Part shown: positions 1 through 9,127 of the stretch, piece by piece | Position numbering within the stretch: the first letter of the stretch is position 1 | Layout: each line of letters begins with the position of its first letter | Origin: Planctomycetota bacterium | GTDB taxonomy: Bacteria > Planctomycetota > SZUA-567 | Reading direction: 5' to 3' | Assembly: GCA_020060765.1 (NCBI GenBank) | Contig: JAGUZQ010000059.1 | Location: forward strand, 1 to 39,647 | DNA: 39,647 nt | Position numbers and translations under genes: made by a program | Notes under the pieces: model-generated | What the model saw: the letters and a program-made list of their open reading frames with translations, nothing else | Databases searched by the model: none | What the model was told of the DNA's origin: nothing

Positions 1-1333
1 ATTTTACAGGCGTTTTCGGAGCAGCCCAATATTTTGGAAACAACCGATTCCTGCAACCAGTTGACACTATTCGACTAATGTCCGGACAGTAGTGAGGAAA
101 GATATCGAAATCAAGGCGAAATACCGGTATCGTGTTTGTCAATGTGTTAACCGGCAGATTGTTCAGGCACAGGTATTTAATGTCTCCGTCTTCATATCGT
201 CGAGGAAGAAGCAACAATTTCGCCTCCACCTCGGTGCCGGTATTTAACAGGATGGCGCGTCTGGGCAAGACTTGAATAGGAGCCAGAACGATTCCATTTT
301 TCACCAGCGGCGCGCTCTGGTGCACATACAGCGTATCGCCGTTGCGGGTCAGCAGGACTTCATCATTATCCACCAGTCCAGCGACAGATTCGGTGCCGAG
401 AAAGGATTCCTTCACCCGGCTGTACCAATTCCCTATGTTTTCCAAAATATCGTGCGCTTCTTGCGGAAAGGTTCCGTCCGCGCAGGGGCCGACATTGAGA
501 ATATACCCTCCCCCTCGCGCCAGAAGCTGGTCGACGGAATGCTGCAGATAGCGAAACGCATAGTAATGCTCGTCTCTACGGTAGCCCCAGCTTTCGTATC
601 CGATTGAATCACATCCCTGTCGGGGGCGCGGAAAATCGCCGACAGCGACGACGGTCGGATCCCAGTCGCGTTCGGACACGTCAAAATCGCCTTCGTCAAA
701 ACCACGATCATTAACTAGCGCGCTTGGTTGCAATTCACGGATCATCTGGTTAAATGATGGGTCGCGATGTTGCAGTAGATTGGCGTCCCACCAGATGCCG
801 TGGATTTGGCCGTAGCGGGTGCAAAGCTCATGGATTTGCCGACGGACGAAATCCAGATACTTCTCCAGATCAGGATCATCTCCTGGGTCGGGTTTTGGCA
901 ACTCATAACTGCGCCCGGCATGCGGGTAATTCGGCTGATTCATGTCCGGCACCGAATAGTACAGGCATAAGGGAAAATCACGACGATGGCAGGCGTCGGC
1001 AAGTAGCGCAATGATGTCCTTACGATAAGGGGTGTTTGTAACCTTGTACTCGGTGCAGTCCGTATCCCATAGGCAAAATCCGTCGCCATGCTTGGCTGTC
1101 ACGGTGAGGTGTTCCATGCCAGCTCTTTGAGCGTGATCAAGCCACGCATCGGCATCAAACCTCGTCGGGCTGAATTCATTCATAAGCGTTACATATTTCT
1201 GACGCGAAAGGCCTCGCCGGAACTGATGCTGCTCGTGCCAGCCGGGAACGGCATATATTCCCCAGTGGATAAACAAGCCAAATGGTTTTTCAAAAAACCA
1301 ATCGCGTTTATCACCAAATTTATGACATGTCAT
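1..1333 (-). CDS. GH29 alpha-L-fucosidase, 3' end outside the window
   Basis: This reading frame stays open for 444 codons to the left edge, so the C-terminus is missing. The product should hydrolyse alpha-L-fucosyl linkages with retention. GH29 hallmarks are visible: GLFIHWGIYAVPGW (residues 19-32), TAKHGDGFCLW (79-89) and IWWDA, whose Asp183 is the probable nucleophile; a beta-sandwich-like C-terminal part begins near residue 320. No signal peptide is seen, so a cytoplasmic enzyme acting on imported oligosaccharides is likely. One oddity is that the usual KHHDGF motif reads KHGDGF, so one of the two conserved active-site histidines is Gly. The start ATG overlaps the stop of the upstream gene by 4 bp (ATGA), which points to translational coupling at the end of a five-gene operon. 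Family assignment is firm; exact linkage preference is unknown. Confidence 0.88.
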   Translation of the reverse strand, partial: MTCHKFGDKRDWFFEKPFGLFIHWGIYAVPGWHEQHQFRRGLSRQKYVTLMNEFSPTRFDADAWLDHAQRAGMEHLTVTAKHGDGFCLWDTDCTEYKVTNTPYRKDIIALLADACHRRDFPLCLYYSVPDMNQPNYPHAGRSYELPKPDPGDDPDLEKYLDFVRRQIHELCTRYGQIHGIWWDANLLQHRDPSFNQMIRELQPSALVNDRGFDEGDFDVSERDWDPTVVAVGDFPRPRQGCDSIGYESWGYRRDEHYYAFRYLQHSVDQLLARGGGYILNVGPCADGTFPQEAHDILENIGNWYSRVKESFLGTESVAGLVDNDEVLLTRNGDTLYVHQSAPLVKNGIVLAPIQVLPRRAILLNTGTEVEAKLLLLPRRYEDGDIKYLCLNNLPVNTLTNTIPVFRLDFDIFPHYCPDISRIVSTGCRNRLFPKYWAAPKTPVK

Positions 1334-2382
1334 GCAAGTCCCTTTTCGCTTATCTGATGTGCAGCATTAAAAATTGCCTCGATGTTTGCGGGAGGAATAT
1401 CGGGCAAAATCGCCTCATGACTTGGAGACAGGATCAAACCGGTCGGAAACAGCTCGCGGAGATAATCTACTTTTTTGATAATTGCCTCTGGGGTACCCCG
1501 AACAAGCAGCTCCTGGGCATCTATTCCACCACAGAAAGAAATCTTTTTGCCGAAATCCCGCAGTAGTCCTTCAGGCTCCATCCCAGATGCCAGTGCCTGG
1601 ATTGGATGGATTACGTCCACGCCCATTTCAATTAAATCCGGAATCAACTCACGGATTGCACCGCAGGAATGATGAAATACGATAAGGCCGTATTCCTTGG
1701 CTTGCTTGATAAGTTTGTTTGTGCCAGGCCAGACATGCTTCCGAATTAATTCCGGGGAAAGAAGCAAGGAGGTCTGGCTCCCGAAATCATTGCCGATAAG
1801 CACGGCATCTAAACAGCCGCGTGTTGATTCATAAAATATCTCGTTAGCCACAAGATAAAACTCGGTTATTTTGTCGATAACCGCCTGAAACATTTCCGGA
1901 TTTTCAAGCATAGCCATAAGCGCTGATTCCATGCCAAATGCAGCGCAAGTGTCCTGAAAATGAGCCGACCAAGCCATGCCGAGCCTGGCGCAATCATCAG
2001 GCGCGGATTTGGCAATAGCATGGCAGTCCCTCCCGTCAATATAAAGCGTAGGATCAGGCCAGGGAAAATTAGTAACCAAGTCGAGGTCATCTACCTCTGC
2101 AAAAAAACCTGGTGCTGTGAGGGTACGATTCTTTTCCGTGCCTCTGCCGGATAAAGCAAAGTCAAAAGCGGCATAAATAGCGTTACTTGTAGGTGAATGA
2201 TAAGGCAATTCCACGGGGAAAATATCATCGCCGAGAATCCTGCATAGATCTTTGTGGTCACTGACGCCAAAATGATTTGTCAATCGCGGCAGTGAATCTG
2301 GTACTGGCAAGCCCAGCCAAGTCGCTGGCCGGTCTACCGGTTCTCGCGCAACAGTACAAAAAAAACGTTCGCGATGATCCAT
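1330..2382 (-). CDS. UroD-family (corrinoid methyltransferase-like) protein
   Basis: A 350-aa protein of the uroporphyrinogen decarboxylase superfamily (PF01208). The zinc-site pattern of the methyltransferase branch (MtaA/MtbA/CmuA type) is present: His238-x-Cys240 in FHHSCGAI and Cys284 in SFCGGID. True HemE instead has an N-terminal RQAGRYLPEY-type motif, which is missing, so heme synthesis is unlikely. Members of this branch move methyl groups between corrinoid proteins and thiols, but many relatives beside glycosidase genes in gut anaerobes have no proven substrate. It lies 36 bp downstream of the TIM-barrel gene and overlaps the GH29 gene by 4 bp, so it is co-transcribed with sugar enzymes. 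No corrinoid protein or activator gene is nearby. Superfamily is clear; the reaction is unknown. Confidence 0.8.
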   Translation of the reverse strand: MDHRERFFCTVAREPVDRPATWLGLPVPDSLPRLTNHFGVSDHKDLCRILGDDIFPVELPYHSPTSNAIYAAFDFALSGRGTEKNRTLTAPGFFAEVDDLDLVTNFPWPDPTLYIDGRDCHAIAKSAPDDCARLGMAWSAHFQDTCAAFGMESALMAMLENPEMFQAVIDKITEFYLVANEIFYESTRGCLDAVLIGNDFGSQTSLLLSPELIRKHVWPGTNKLIKQAKEYGLIVFHHSCGAIRELIPDLIEMGVDVIHPIQALASGMEPEGLLRDFGKKISFCGGIDAQELLVRGTPEAIIKKVDYLRELFPTGLILSPSHEAILPDIPPANIEAIFNAAHQISEKGLA

Positions 2383-2418
2383 GCCAAAATCTTCCTTCCC
2401 GCAAAAAAACAGCTGAAT

Positions 2419-3402
2419 TTAAATATCCGCTCCAAAAGCATCATAACTGTCATCAACCCCGCCCCAGTGGAATATCATGCACCCGGTCGCGCCGTTTTCT
2501 TTTGCGATGTTTGCCAGTTTTTTTACAAGCTCCGGAGAGGCGTGCCCCATGGAGCTGCTTAGGCCAATTCCGGAATGAAAGTCAGCACCTGTGCCGGCCA
2601 GCAACCGCTGGTGCTCCCTGACTACATCCCGATACATTTTTGTGTCTGTGTGATAGTTCATTGTGCAGATAAAATCGAACAGTCCCTGCTTGGCCCACGC
2701 ATGCCAGTCCTGCCCTTCGTAAACGGACGGGCCAAGCCCGAAAACTGGCGGCTCCTCAATGTCGGGTTGGTTAACATAGTTTGCCCGCGCCGCCATTGTA
2801 AGTTTCAATCCGGCATCATTTGTCATTTTGCGAACGCTTTGCACAAACGCGGTCGTGCTTTGATTTCGAAGCTCAAGCTCTTTATAAATGACGGCGGGAT
2901 TGGCCATATCCCCGGCGGTTAAAACGCCATGCCCCAGCCAGGGCTTGCGTGCCTCCTGACATACTGCGCACTGACAGGGAAATCTCTTCAAGAAAAGCGC
3001 GTTGTCGTTGCGGACGTAATCCAGCATCAACCCTTTAAGATGATTCTTATATTTTTCGATAAACTTTTGTATATTGTCCAAACCCGCGTCAGTATTTCGG
3101 TTGTCGTTCATGCAGGGTCGTCGAATTTCGGTTGTAAACAGTTCTTTCTGAAGCTTAAGGTCATCATTTTCCATGCACCTTAAGTATGGATTTTGTACTG
3201 CAAAAGCGGGCTTGATCCAGGGGTAAACTTCAATTCCGGCGGCTTTGGCTAAAGCGCAAAGCTTCTCGACGGGAAAATCGAAATCATTGATATAGGGAAA
3301 GATGATGTTGACGCCTTTTTCTCTCATCCGTTTGAGTTCTGTTTCCCATGAAGCGTGTTTCGTAAAAACCTCGTTCTCGCGGATGCATACACTGAAAATC
3401 AT
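2419..3402 (-). CDS. Putative glycosidase-like TIM-barrel protein (GHL10/DUF187-like)
   Basis: A 327-aa protein with the pattern of a TIM barrel: alternating strands such as GVNIIFPYIND, EVYPWIKPAF, LKGLMLDYVR and FDFICTMNYH. The strand-4 LMLDYVR and the later FICTMNYHTD resemble the GHL10 (family 10-like, DUF187) group. These are putative glycosidases with few characterised members. The frame can be extended to a TTG at 3417, but the ATG at 3402 has AGGAG six bases upstream and is the better start. There is no signal peptide, so it is probably cytoplasmic. It sits between the large secreted protein (65 bp gap) and the UroD-like gene (36 bp gap) in the leftward operon. The substrate cannot be read from the sequence; involvement in breakdown of a fucose-containing glycan is inferred only from the neighbours. 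Confidence 0.65.
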   Translation of the reverse strand: MIFSVCIRENEVFTKHASWETELKRMREKGVNIIFPYINDFDFPVEKLCALAKAAGIEVYPWIKPAFAVQNPYLRCMENDDLKLQKELFTTEIRRPCMNDNRNTDAGLDNIQKFIEKYKNHLKGLMLDYVRNDNALFLKRFPCQCAVCQEARKPWLGHGVLTAGDMANPAVIYKELELRNQSTTAFVQSVRKMTNDAGLKLTMAARANYVNQPDIEEPPVFGLGPSVYEGQDWHAWAKQGLFDFICTMNYHTDTKMYRDVVREHQRLLAGTGADFHSGIGLSSSMGHASPELVKKLANIAKENGATGCMIFHWGGVDDSYDAFGADI

Positions 3403-3467
3403 TTGTGGCTCCTGCAAAAGAAACTGATGATATAATGCACGATTGTCCGGTCACACTGGAGGTAGAT

Positions 3468-6400
3468 TTATTCATCGGTTGCATGTTTTTCGTTGATGAT
3501 AAAGACGCGACGCCCATACGGTTCGTACTTCTCCGCGAGAGTGGAGCCATCAAGCGTTGCCGGGGTTTCTTCAAACACTCGAGAAGCAGATTCGACAACT
3601 CCCAAAGGCGAGAGATCAAGCTGCGCCGTATAAGCGGCGTTAAGACTGTTGACTGTCAGCAGATAGGTTTTTCCCTCATAGCGCTTTGCCAGGCAATGGA
3701 TAAAGCGGTCATTGCCCGAAAACGGTATGGTTTCAGAGAAAACTACAGGAGCAAGGGATAGCATCTCTTCGTTGAGAACCTTGCAATAATCCCACGTCAA
3801 TCGGGAATTGGTGGGGCCAGGCCAGAATTTGTAACCGGTGGCACCATGAATGACGGCTAAATAAACTAATCCTCTGGCCTCTGCGGGATTGGGACAGCGT
3901 CCCGTCCCGGACCATGACTGAATCCAGGGGTACAGGGGTTTAGGTGTTGCCGTCCGCATCAGGATGTCGCAGCAGTCGGACAATCGCGTCAACGGCAAAT
4001 TGGGAACCGCATACGATCCGGTGGTGGAGAGAAGATCGCCGGGAAAACTACCGTTTAAAAACTGGGACATCTCGTTCAGCCGTTGCGGAGACCCCAGGAG
4101 GTTGGCATAATTGATCTGGTTGGGGGCCAGTTCCCGGCAAGCCTCGAACCAAGCCGCGCTCTCGCCCTTACTGAGAACCTCCATCGCCACTTCGTCGGTC
4201 ACATGCCAGCCGATGATGATTTTATGGTTGCGGAAACGGGGAATGAATTCCTTGATACCCGCCAGCACCGTTTCCGCCTTTTTGTGCCAGCGCGGATCGT
4301 TGCTTTTGTTGTGGTTTTCCGTGGGGACATTCTGTATGTGCAGAAACACCTTAAAACCCAGGCTCTCGGCCAAGATTAGATATTCCTCCAGCCGGGAAAG
4401 TCCCTCGGGATCGATTTTAAAAGTCGTCTCCAGTGTATTGAAACCGCGTTCTTTCGCCGCTGTCAGAAAATGCCGCCATTGTTCGCGGTCGGGATCGCGG
4501 TCGAAGTGATAGGTCAGGCCGACGGGGAAGAACGGTTTACCGTCAACCCAAAGCGAACGCAACCGGTTGCAGATTTTGGTTTCACCTTCCATAAAAGGCT
4601 TCTTGACTGTCTCGCTTTCAAATTTAAGTTGTTTTCCATCTGCAAAGCTGACAGTCGCTACGACAGGATAAACACCCGCGGGCAGTTGTGTGGAAGCAAA
4701 AACCAATTCATATTGTCCGACACCGGTTTGAAGCTGTTCCGTCAATGTTTGCAAAACGACGCGCTCCCCGTTTGCCAGATTTATCGTTTCCAAGTTTGCC
4801 GACAGCACGGTTCCGGCAGGAAAGCAAGAACCGCCGCAATCGAATACCATCCGCAAATGTTCCTCGCGGGAGAAATAAGAGAGGTACGGATAAAGCCGCG
4901 GTCGGGCGGGGATAGCAAGCTGGCGTCTCGCGAAATTCTTGATCAGTTCTGATCCATCCGGAGTTTCAATGCACGCCGTCGTGAATAGCAGGCTGGAGGC
5001 CAGAGGGATGCTGATTTCCGGGAAAAGCAGAGCTGTTTCCCCCTTGGCCGTCATAACTGCGGAGATTTGCCTGGAACCGAGATCGTTGCCCTTGTCGTCC
5101 CGCAGGAATATGGTGGCGCGAGAAGGGAATTCTTCCCCCTGATTATTGATTGTCATCTGCAAGGTTGCAATCCGCGGATCCATCTTGTCCAATGTCAGCA
5201 CGACATTTTCCTCTGAAAGCATATAGCGCGCCAAAGCCTCAGCTTCCAATCCCAACAGATGCCCGGCATTTTCCATGTCGCGAAAAGCGCCGCCCCAGTA
5301 GGTATATTCGTTCGCCTTATGGTTTTCACGGCAAAAGGAAAGTCCCCATATCAATTCTTTCAGCGGCACCGGATCAAAAATCGCATAGGGCAGGGCGAAT
5401 TCGACAGTCCAAGAATCCTCTCCCTGGTGCGACTTTACCTGATAAGCAGGATTATAAATTCTCTGCGTGTTATATGTGTCGAAAGATACGCCGGTGGCGT
5501 TAGCAATGAATTGATAAAAATCTTTATGATTATGCGCGCTGTCAACAAAAATTTCCACGCAATCATCAGTCCAGACCGCATCGTCGTGTTCCTTGATAGC
5601 TGCTTTGATATTTTTGATGTCGTTGTCGAAACAGCGGAATCCCACGTAAAGGTTTCGCTCGTTTCGAAGCAAAGATACCTCGGTTATCTGCGTGATGGGC
5701 TTGCCGTTGACCTCGTGATCAAGCCGGATGGTGGTCGCGTCTTTCCAGCAAGCGTCTGTTAGTTCGCCATCAATTACCGGGGCGTTCCCATCAATGGGAT
5801 TTACCCTGACGGTAGACGGCTTCCCCCCTTTGTGTGGCTGTGGAGCCGTCTCTAGAGCCTCCAGTGGAAGTCCTTCCTCTCCTTTCTGCCCTGTGTCAAG
5901 AGAGGGCGTCACCAATGGCGTTTCACCCAGGCGCCGCGAGTATGGCGATACCTCTGTCCCTCTTTCCAACATGACAGCATCGATCCAGCACCCCCCCGCT
6001 CCTGGCAGAAATGAAAAGCTGTGGCCAAAAGCCCTGGTGTTTTCTGTTGTTGGTTTGGGAGTAGCACGAGTTTCATGCCGCTGCCATTCCGTCGTCAACG
6101 TGACCAATTCGGTGGTTAATGCAAAATCGCCAGTTAGTTTGATTGTCGCGCCCGGTTGGCTTCCCTTGGCGTAGAAACTGATTACACAGTCCTCCCCCGG
6201 TTGCAAGTGCATACCGCCTGCCATTGCGACGCTTAATTTAAAGTTATGGGTATGGCGCTGAAAAGGATTATCCAAATACATAGACTTTTCGCCGTCAAAT
6301 GCTTCATCGGTAACCAGACGCCAGCGGGAGTAGAATTCGTGCGATAGAGCCGACCCGAGATAACAGTTCCAGCCATCCGGAACATCGGGAGTAGTGGCAA

Positions 6401-6995
6401 ACTCGAACGAGCTGTTATAGACCAGATTTTGTCCCCGTTGTTCCTGCGGACGGCCTTCCACCAGGGTGATGTCATCGAAAAGTGCCTCGCCTGTTCCGCG
6501 GACATTACAGATAATTTGGATTTGGGTATCATCCGGCGCGGTCATGAATGTATGCTGCACCTGCTGCCAGTCAGTGCCGTTGCAATGCTCGGTATTTCCC
6601 AGGTCGGAATACTCCGCTCCACGCGCCAGGATTCGGGCATAGCTTTCTCCCGGCTGAGATAAAAATCGGACAAACGCAGTAACTGTATAAGTCGCTCCTG
6701 GTTTCACCGTCACAGATTGCGCTACTCCTGCGGAAACGCCGCGGTTTGATATTTGCAGAGCGATGGTTCCTGAACGCGATTGAGGAGAAAAGCTGGCGTT
6801 AAAATCCTTTTTGAATTCTGTAACTTTGACGGTTTGGTTAATGCCGCTCCAATTGTCAGTACCGTCTTCAAAGCCTGAGTTTTTTAATAAATTGGCTGCT
6901 GGCGTTTCTTCAGCCATGCCGGTTACGGCAATAAAGGTGACAGCCAGCAGGGCAATCATGGCACGCAATGACATTTTTCTCGTTAATTGGGTCAT
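3468..6995 (-). CDS. Large secreted multi-CBM protein with C-terminal glycosidase-like TIM barrel
   Basis: An 1175-aa protein. Residues 1-28 form a signal peptide with hydrophobic core MIALLAVTFIAVTG. Two CBM4/9-type jelly-roll modules follow (about 35-180 with NLLKNSGFEDG; about 188-346 with NLVYNSSFEF). Next comes a CBM9-like/DOMON-like module (about 393-585, with PVIDGELTDACWKDA and DDCVEIFVD). A C-terminal barrel (about 806-1090) starts at LWVDGKPFFPVGL, as in GH-A clan enzymes, and carries GWHVTDEVAM, where Glu935 is a candidate acid/base. The order CBM-CBM-CBM9-barrel suggests an extracellular or periplasmic enzyme that holds an insoluble glycan. The start has GAGGAG seven bases upstream. 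It is the second gene of the leftward operon, 56 bp after the AbiEi/prepilin fusion. GH family number and substrate are not assignable by eye. Confidence 0.72.
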   Translation of the reverse strand: MTQLTRKMSLRAMIALLAVTFIAVTGMAEETPAANLLKNSGFEDGTDNWSGINQTVKVTEFKKDFNASFSPQSRSGTIALQISNRGVSAGVAQSVTVKPGATYTVTAFVRFLSQPGESYARILARGAEYSDLGNTEHCNGTDWQQVQHTFMTAPDDTQIQIICNVRGTGEALFDDITLVEGRPQEQRGQNLVYNSSFEFATTPDVPDGWNCYLGSALSHEFYSRWRLVTDEAFDGEKSMYLDNPFQRHTHNFKLSVAMAGGMHLQPGEDCVISFYAKGSQPGATIKLTGDFALTTELVTLTTEWQRHETRATPKPTTENTRAFGHSFSFLPGAGGCWIDAVMLERGTEVSPYSRRLGETPLVTPSLDTGQKGEEGLPLEALETAPQPHKGGKPSTVRVNPIDGNAPVIDGELTDACWKDATTIRLDHEVNGKPITQITEVSLLRNERNLYVGFRCFDNDIKNIKAAIKEHDDAVWTDDCVEIFVDSAHNHKDFYQFIANATGVSFDTYNTQRIYNPAYQVKSHQGEDSWTVEFALPYAIFDPVPLKELIWGLSFCRENHKANEYTYWGGAFRDMENAGHLLGLEAEALARYMLSEENVVLTLDKMDPRIATLQMTINNQGEEFPSRATIFLRDDKGNDLGSRQISAVMTAKGETALLFPEISIPLASSLLFTTACIETPDGSELIKNFARRQLAIPARPRLYPYLSYFSREEHLRMVFDCGGSCFPAGTVLSANLETINLANGERVVLQTLTEQLQTGVGQYELVFASTQLPAGVYPVVATVSFADGKQLKFESETVKKPFMEGETKICNRLRSLWVDGKPFFPVGLTYHFDRDPDREQWRHFLTAAKERGFNTLETTFKIDPEGLSRLEEYLILAESLGFKVFLHIQNVPTENHNKSNDPRWHKKAETVLAGIKEFIPRFRNHKIIIGWHVTDEVAMEVLSKGESAAWFEACRELAPNQINYANLLGSPQRLNEMSQFLNGSFPGDLLSTTGSYAVPNLPLTRLSDCCDILMRTATPKPLYPWIQSWSGTGRCPNPAEARGLVYLAVIHGATGYKFWPGPTNSRLTWDYCKVLNEEMLSLAPVVFSETIPFSGNDRFIHCLAKRYEGKTYLLTVNSLNAAYTAQLDLSPLGVVESASRVFEETPATLDGSTLAEKYEPYGRRVFIINEKHATDE

Positions 6996-7051
6996 TTTTT
7001 CTCCTCATATGTGGGCGGCTTTGCCATTACTATTTGCGAAAATCTCCCGGG

Positions 7052-8389
7052 TCAGTTACTCCAGTCCTGGCTGCTCCAGGAAAGATCTGATTCGCGTAGA
7101 AATTTCACATGCGTATCGAGAAAGATCATGTTCACGCCATTATTGTGTCGAAAATTAAAATAAAAGAGTTCTCCTGGCAAAGACCCAACAAGTACTCTTA
7201 GCGTAGCGGCGGAATTATTGTAATCCGAATAAAGCGGGGTTCTGGTTGCGTCCTTGCGGCGGTGTAAAAAATCTCCTCTCAGATTACTGTTTATACCATA
7301 GGAGCCCCAGATGGTTGTAGGGTAGTCTTCCGGGCAATGCCATATTTCGTCATGGTTGTATTTGACGAATGTGTATGTTGTGTCCAGGAGCGGAGCTATT
7401 TGATAGGGCCAATAGTTGGCGATGTTTCCAGTAACAGTAATCAATGTAGGCAGAGCTCCTCGGTATTGATCCGCGTAAATTAACGTTGCCTCGCCCATTT
7501 GCCGCAGTTTATTCGAGCATTTCATTGTGCGAGCGGTTGTTAACGCTTTTCCCAACATAGGTAACATCAAACTTGCCAAAATTGAAATGATTGCGACAAC
7601 AACCAGCAACTCCACCAGCGTAAACCCTGCCCGGGATTTTCGTCGCCCCGTTTCAGTCCGATCATAAATCATCTTCCACACTCCTTCTGATACGGGATCT
7701 ACTACTGCTGTCCCGCTAACATATTCTCCTGATTGCGCCGAGTTCAAGGGCAATTTTATGTCGGGTGTCTTTCGCCCTGAAAATAGACGGTATTTTATAT
7801 TATACCCAGAAGCCGTAACAGGCGAGGAAATTACCCCTAGATTTAGCATGTCCTCACGCGATAGCCTTCCCTCAGCCAAAACTCTATTGGCTACATAGTC
7901 CCATCTCCCCATATTTTTAAGTTCCGCTTGCATATCAAGTAATGTATGCCTTAGCCGGGTTACCATAAAGCTGCAATGGCTTTCTATGGAGGAAAGGCTT
8001 AATGCCGCTTTGTGGATTATGATCTCGTCGGGATTTACCTTGCGGAAACGATTTGGCACAGTCAGGTGCACCTCATCAGAGTTGTATTCCCAAAGTCCAT
8101 GAAAAGCCATTGCGCTATAATGACTGATAACTCCCTGTGGCTGATCTTTCTGATTGCGGCTCCAGAGGCAGTATCTCGTAAAATCCGATTCCATTGAATC
8201 AAGGAAATCTGGCAGGCGGAAAAGACCAGTAGATACTTTCAGCCAGTTACCCTTATTAATGTGATACAAATGATTGCAGTCCAAATATTTACAGTCGATT
8301 GCCTGCTTATATGTAAAATAACCATGCTGCTGACTGGCAATCGCCCTTAGGGCATGTATGCGCGATTGGATAGGCTTTAAGTCTCTCAT
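7052..8389 (-). CDS. AbiEi-like antitoxin-domain / prepilin fusion protein (copy A)
   Basis: A 445-aa protein joining two families not normally linked. Residues 1-190 resemble the type IV antitoxin AbiEi: a winged-helix-like start (HGYFTYKQA...GNWLKVSTGLFRL), then a second domain containing CLWSRNQKDQPQGVISH and FMVTRLRHTLLDM. After a divergent linker comes DPVSEGVWKM and GRRKSRAG, then [17 protein letters not shown], a classical type IV prepilin cleavage site and membrane helix with Phe256 as position +1. The C-terminal part is a small pseudopilin domain with an H-x9-D motif (HNNGVNMIFLD) followed by THV. The topology expected for prepilins puts the AbiEi part in the cytoplasm. No AbiEii toxin gene is adjacent. 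The ATG at 8389 is chosen because its spacing to GYFT equals that in copy B; a TTG at 8401 is possible. No clear Shine-Dalgarno is seen. It heads the leftward operon. Confidence 0.8.
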   Translation of the reverse strand: MRDLKPIQSRIHALRAIASQQHGYFTYKQAIDCKYLDCNHLYHINKGNWLKVSTGLFRLPDFLDSMESDFTRYCLWSRNQKDQPQGVISHYSAMAFHGLWEYNSDEVHLTVPNRFRKVNPDEIIIHKAALSLSSIESHCSFMVTRLRHTLLDMQAELKNMGRWDYVANRVLAEGRLSREDMLNLGVISSPVTASGYNIKYRLFSGRKTPDIKLPLNSAQSGEYVSGTAVVDPVSEGVWKMIYDRTETGRRKSRAGFTLVELLVVVAIISILASLMLPMLGKALTTARTMKCSNKLRQMGEATLIYADQYRGALPTLITVTGNIANYWPYQIAPLLDTTYTFVKYNHDEIWHCPEDYPTTIWGSYGINSNLRGDFLHRRKDATRTPLYSDYNNSAATLRVLVGSLPGELFYFNFRHNNGVNMIFLDTHVKFLRESDLSWSSQDWSN

Positions 8390-8401
8390 TAGGCAGTGCA
8401 A

Positions 8402-9127
8402 TTCCCATTGGGTAGTGTTTAAATTAGACTACAACCACCAAGAGGGAAAAGCAAATTTATTATGACTATCGCAATGCCATAAATCCTTTAATGCTTATCC
8501 ATGTGTTTGATGATAAATTATTTACGCGAAAAGCAAGGTGGGAAAATCAGTTTGCAAAACACATCCGATTACACAGATCCCCGATGAGAGTCGAACCGTG
8601 TCTCCGTCGGCGAGAGCTACTTGCAGCGCTTGACATCTCACTGCTCAATCAAAGTATCGAGCAATTTTTCCTGCGCCACCCAATCAGCAGGCAGTTCCAT
8701 CTCAAACAGCATCTTGGACTCCGTGACAGAAGGGCATGCCATGAAATGAAAATTAGCCGGTTGATAATGAGATCAGGGAAGACTTGGACAAGGTTGATGT
8801 TGCATACCACGAAGAGCGCCGAAGGCTGTTATTGCCGTTACTGTTTTTTCGCGCCAGATAAGACACGATGATCTGCGACTACGCACTCCGGCCGTGCAAG
8901 GGCGGTAAAGTTTCTGTAACATCCGGCTGCGCCGGTCAGCGAAAACGATGAAAAGTTTATATGCTATAAAACAGATAATAACATCTTGCACAAAACCTCG
9001 CCAGTTAAGATTTTACGATTATTTGGGTAGTCCTATTGGCTGGGGTTAATTTATATATGATATTGATTTGGCGTGTCGAGTACTGTATTGTATGGATTGT
9101 TACACTACTCTTGCTTGGTTGCTTATA
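8402..9127. other. Divergent intergenic region between the two fusion genes
   Basis: These 726 bases separate the two divergently transcribed AbiEi/prepilin genes and must hold both promoters. I see no intact gene. The reading frames present are short and do not resemble proteins, apart from the recombinase-like tail at 8638-8772. The parts next to the genes are AT-rich. The 9-mer TTGGGTAGT occurs in the same orientation at 8410 and 9024, near both ends. No convincing sigma-70 pair and no tRNA could be identified. Confidence 0.6.
8638..8772 (-). pseudogene. Decayed C-terminal tail of a site-specific serine recombinase (fragment 1)
   Basis: A 44-codon open stretch ends in KMLFEMELPADWVAQEKLLDT before its stop codon at 8638-8640. 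The LPADWVAQEKLL part matches the usual end of resolvase/invertase-type recombinases (family pattern: LL..FPLDWAEQ...L), and it resembles the better-preserved tail at 19189-19374 in this window (LLEIEIPADWAEQ). Everything upstream that would encode the catalytic domain is absent or unreadable. Assignment rests on a short match, so it is tentative. Confidence 0.4.

Noticed and set aside
1330..2382. hemE (uroporphyrinogen decarboxylase of heme synthesis)
   Set aside because: It lacks the HemE N-terminal arginine motif and has the His-x-Cys...Cys zinc pattern of methyltransferases.
8585..8635. A tRNA or tmRNA 3' end on the minus strand, suggested by GGTTCGACTC
   Set aside because: The flanking bases cannot form a T-stem, and no acceptor, anticodon or D arm could be found.
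8491..8871. A 126-codon plus-strand frame between the fusion genes
   Set aside because: No ribosome site and no family resemblance; the opposite strand carries the better recombinase-tail match.
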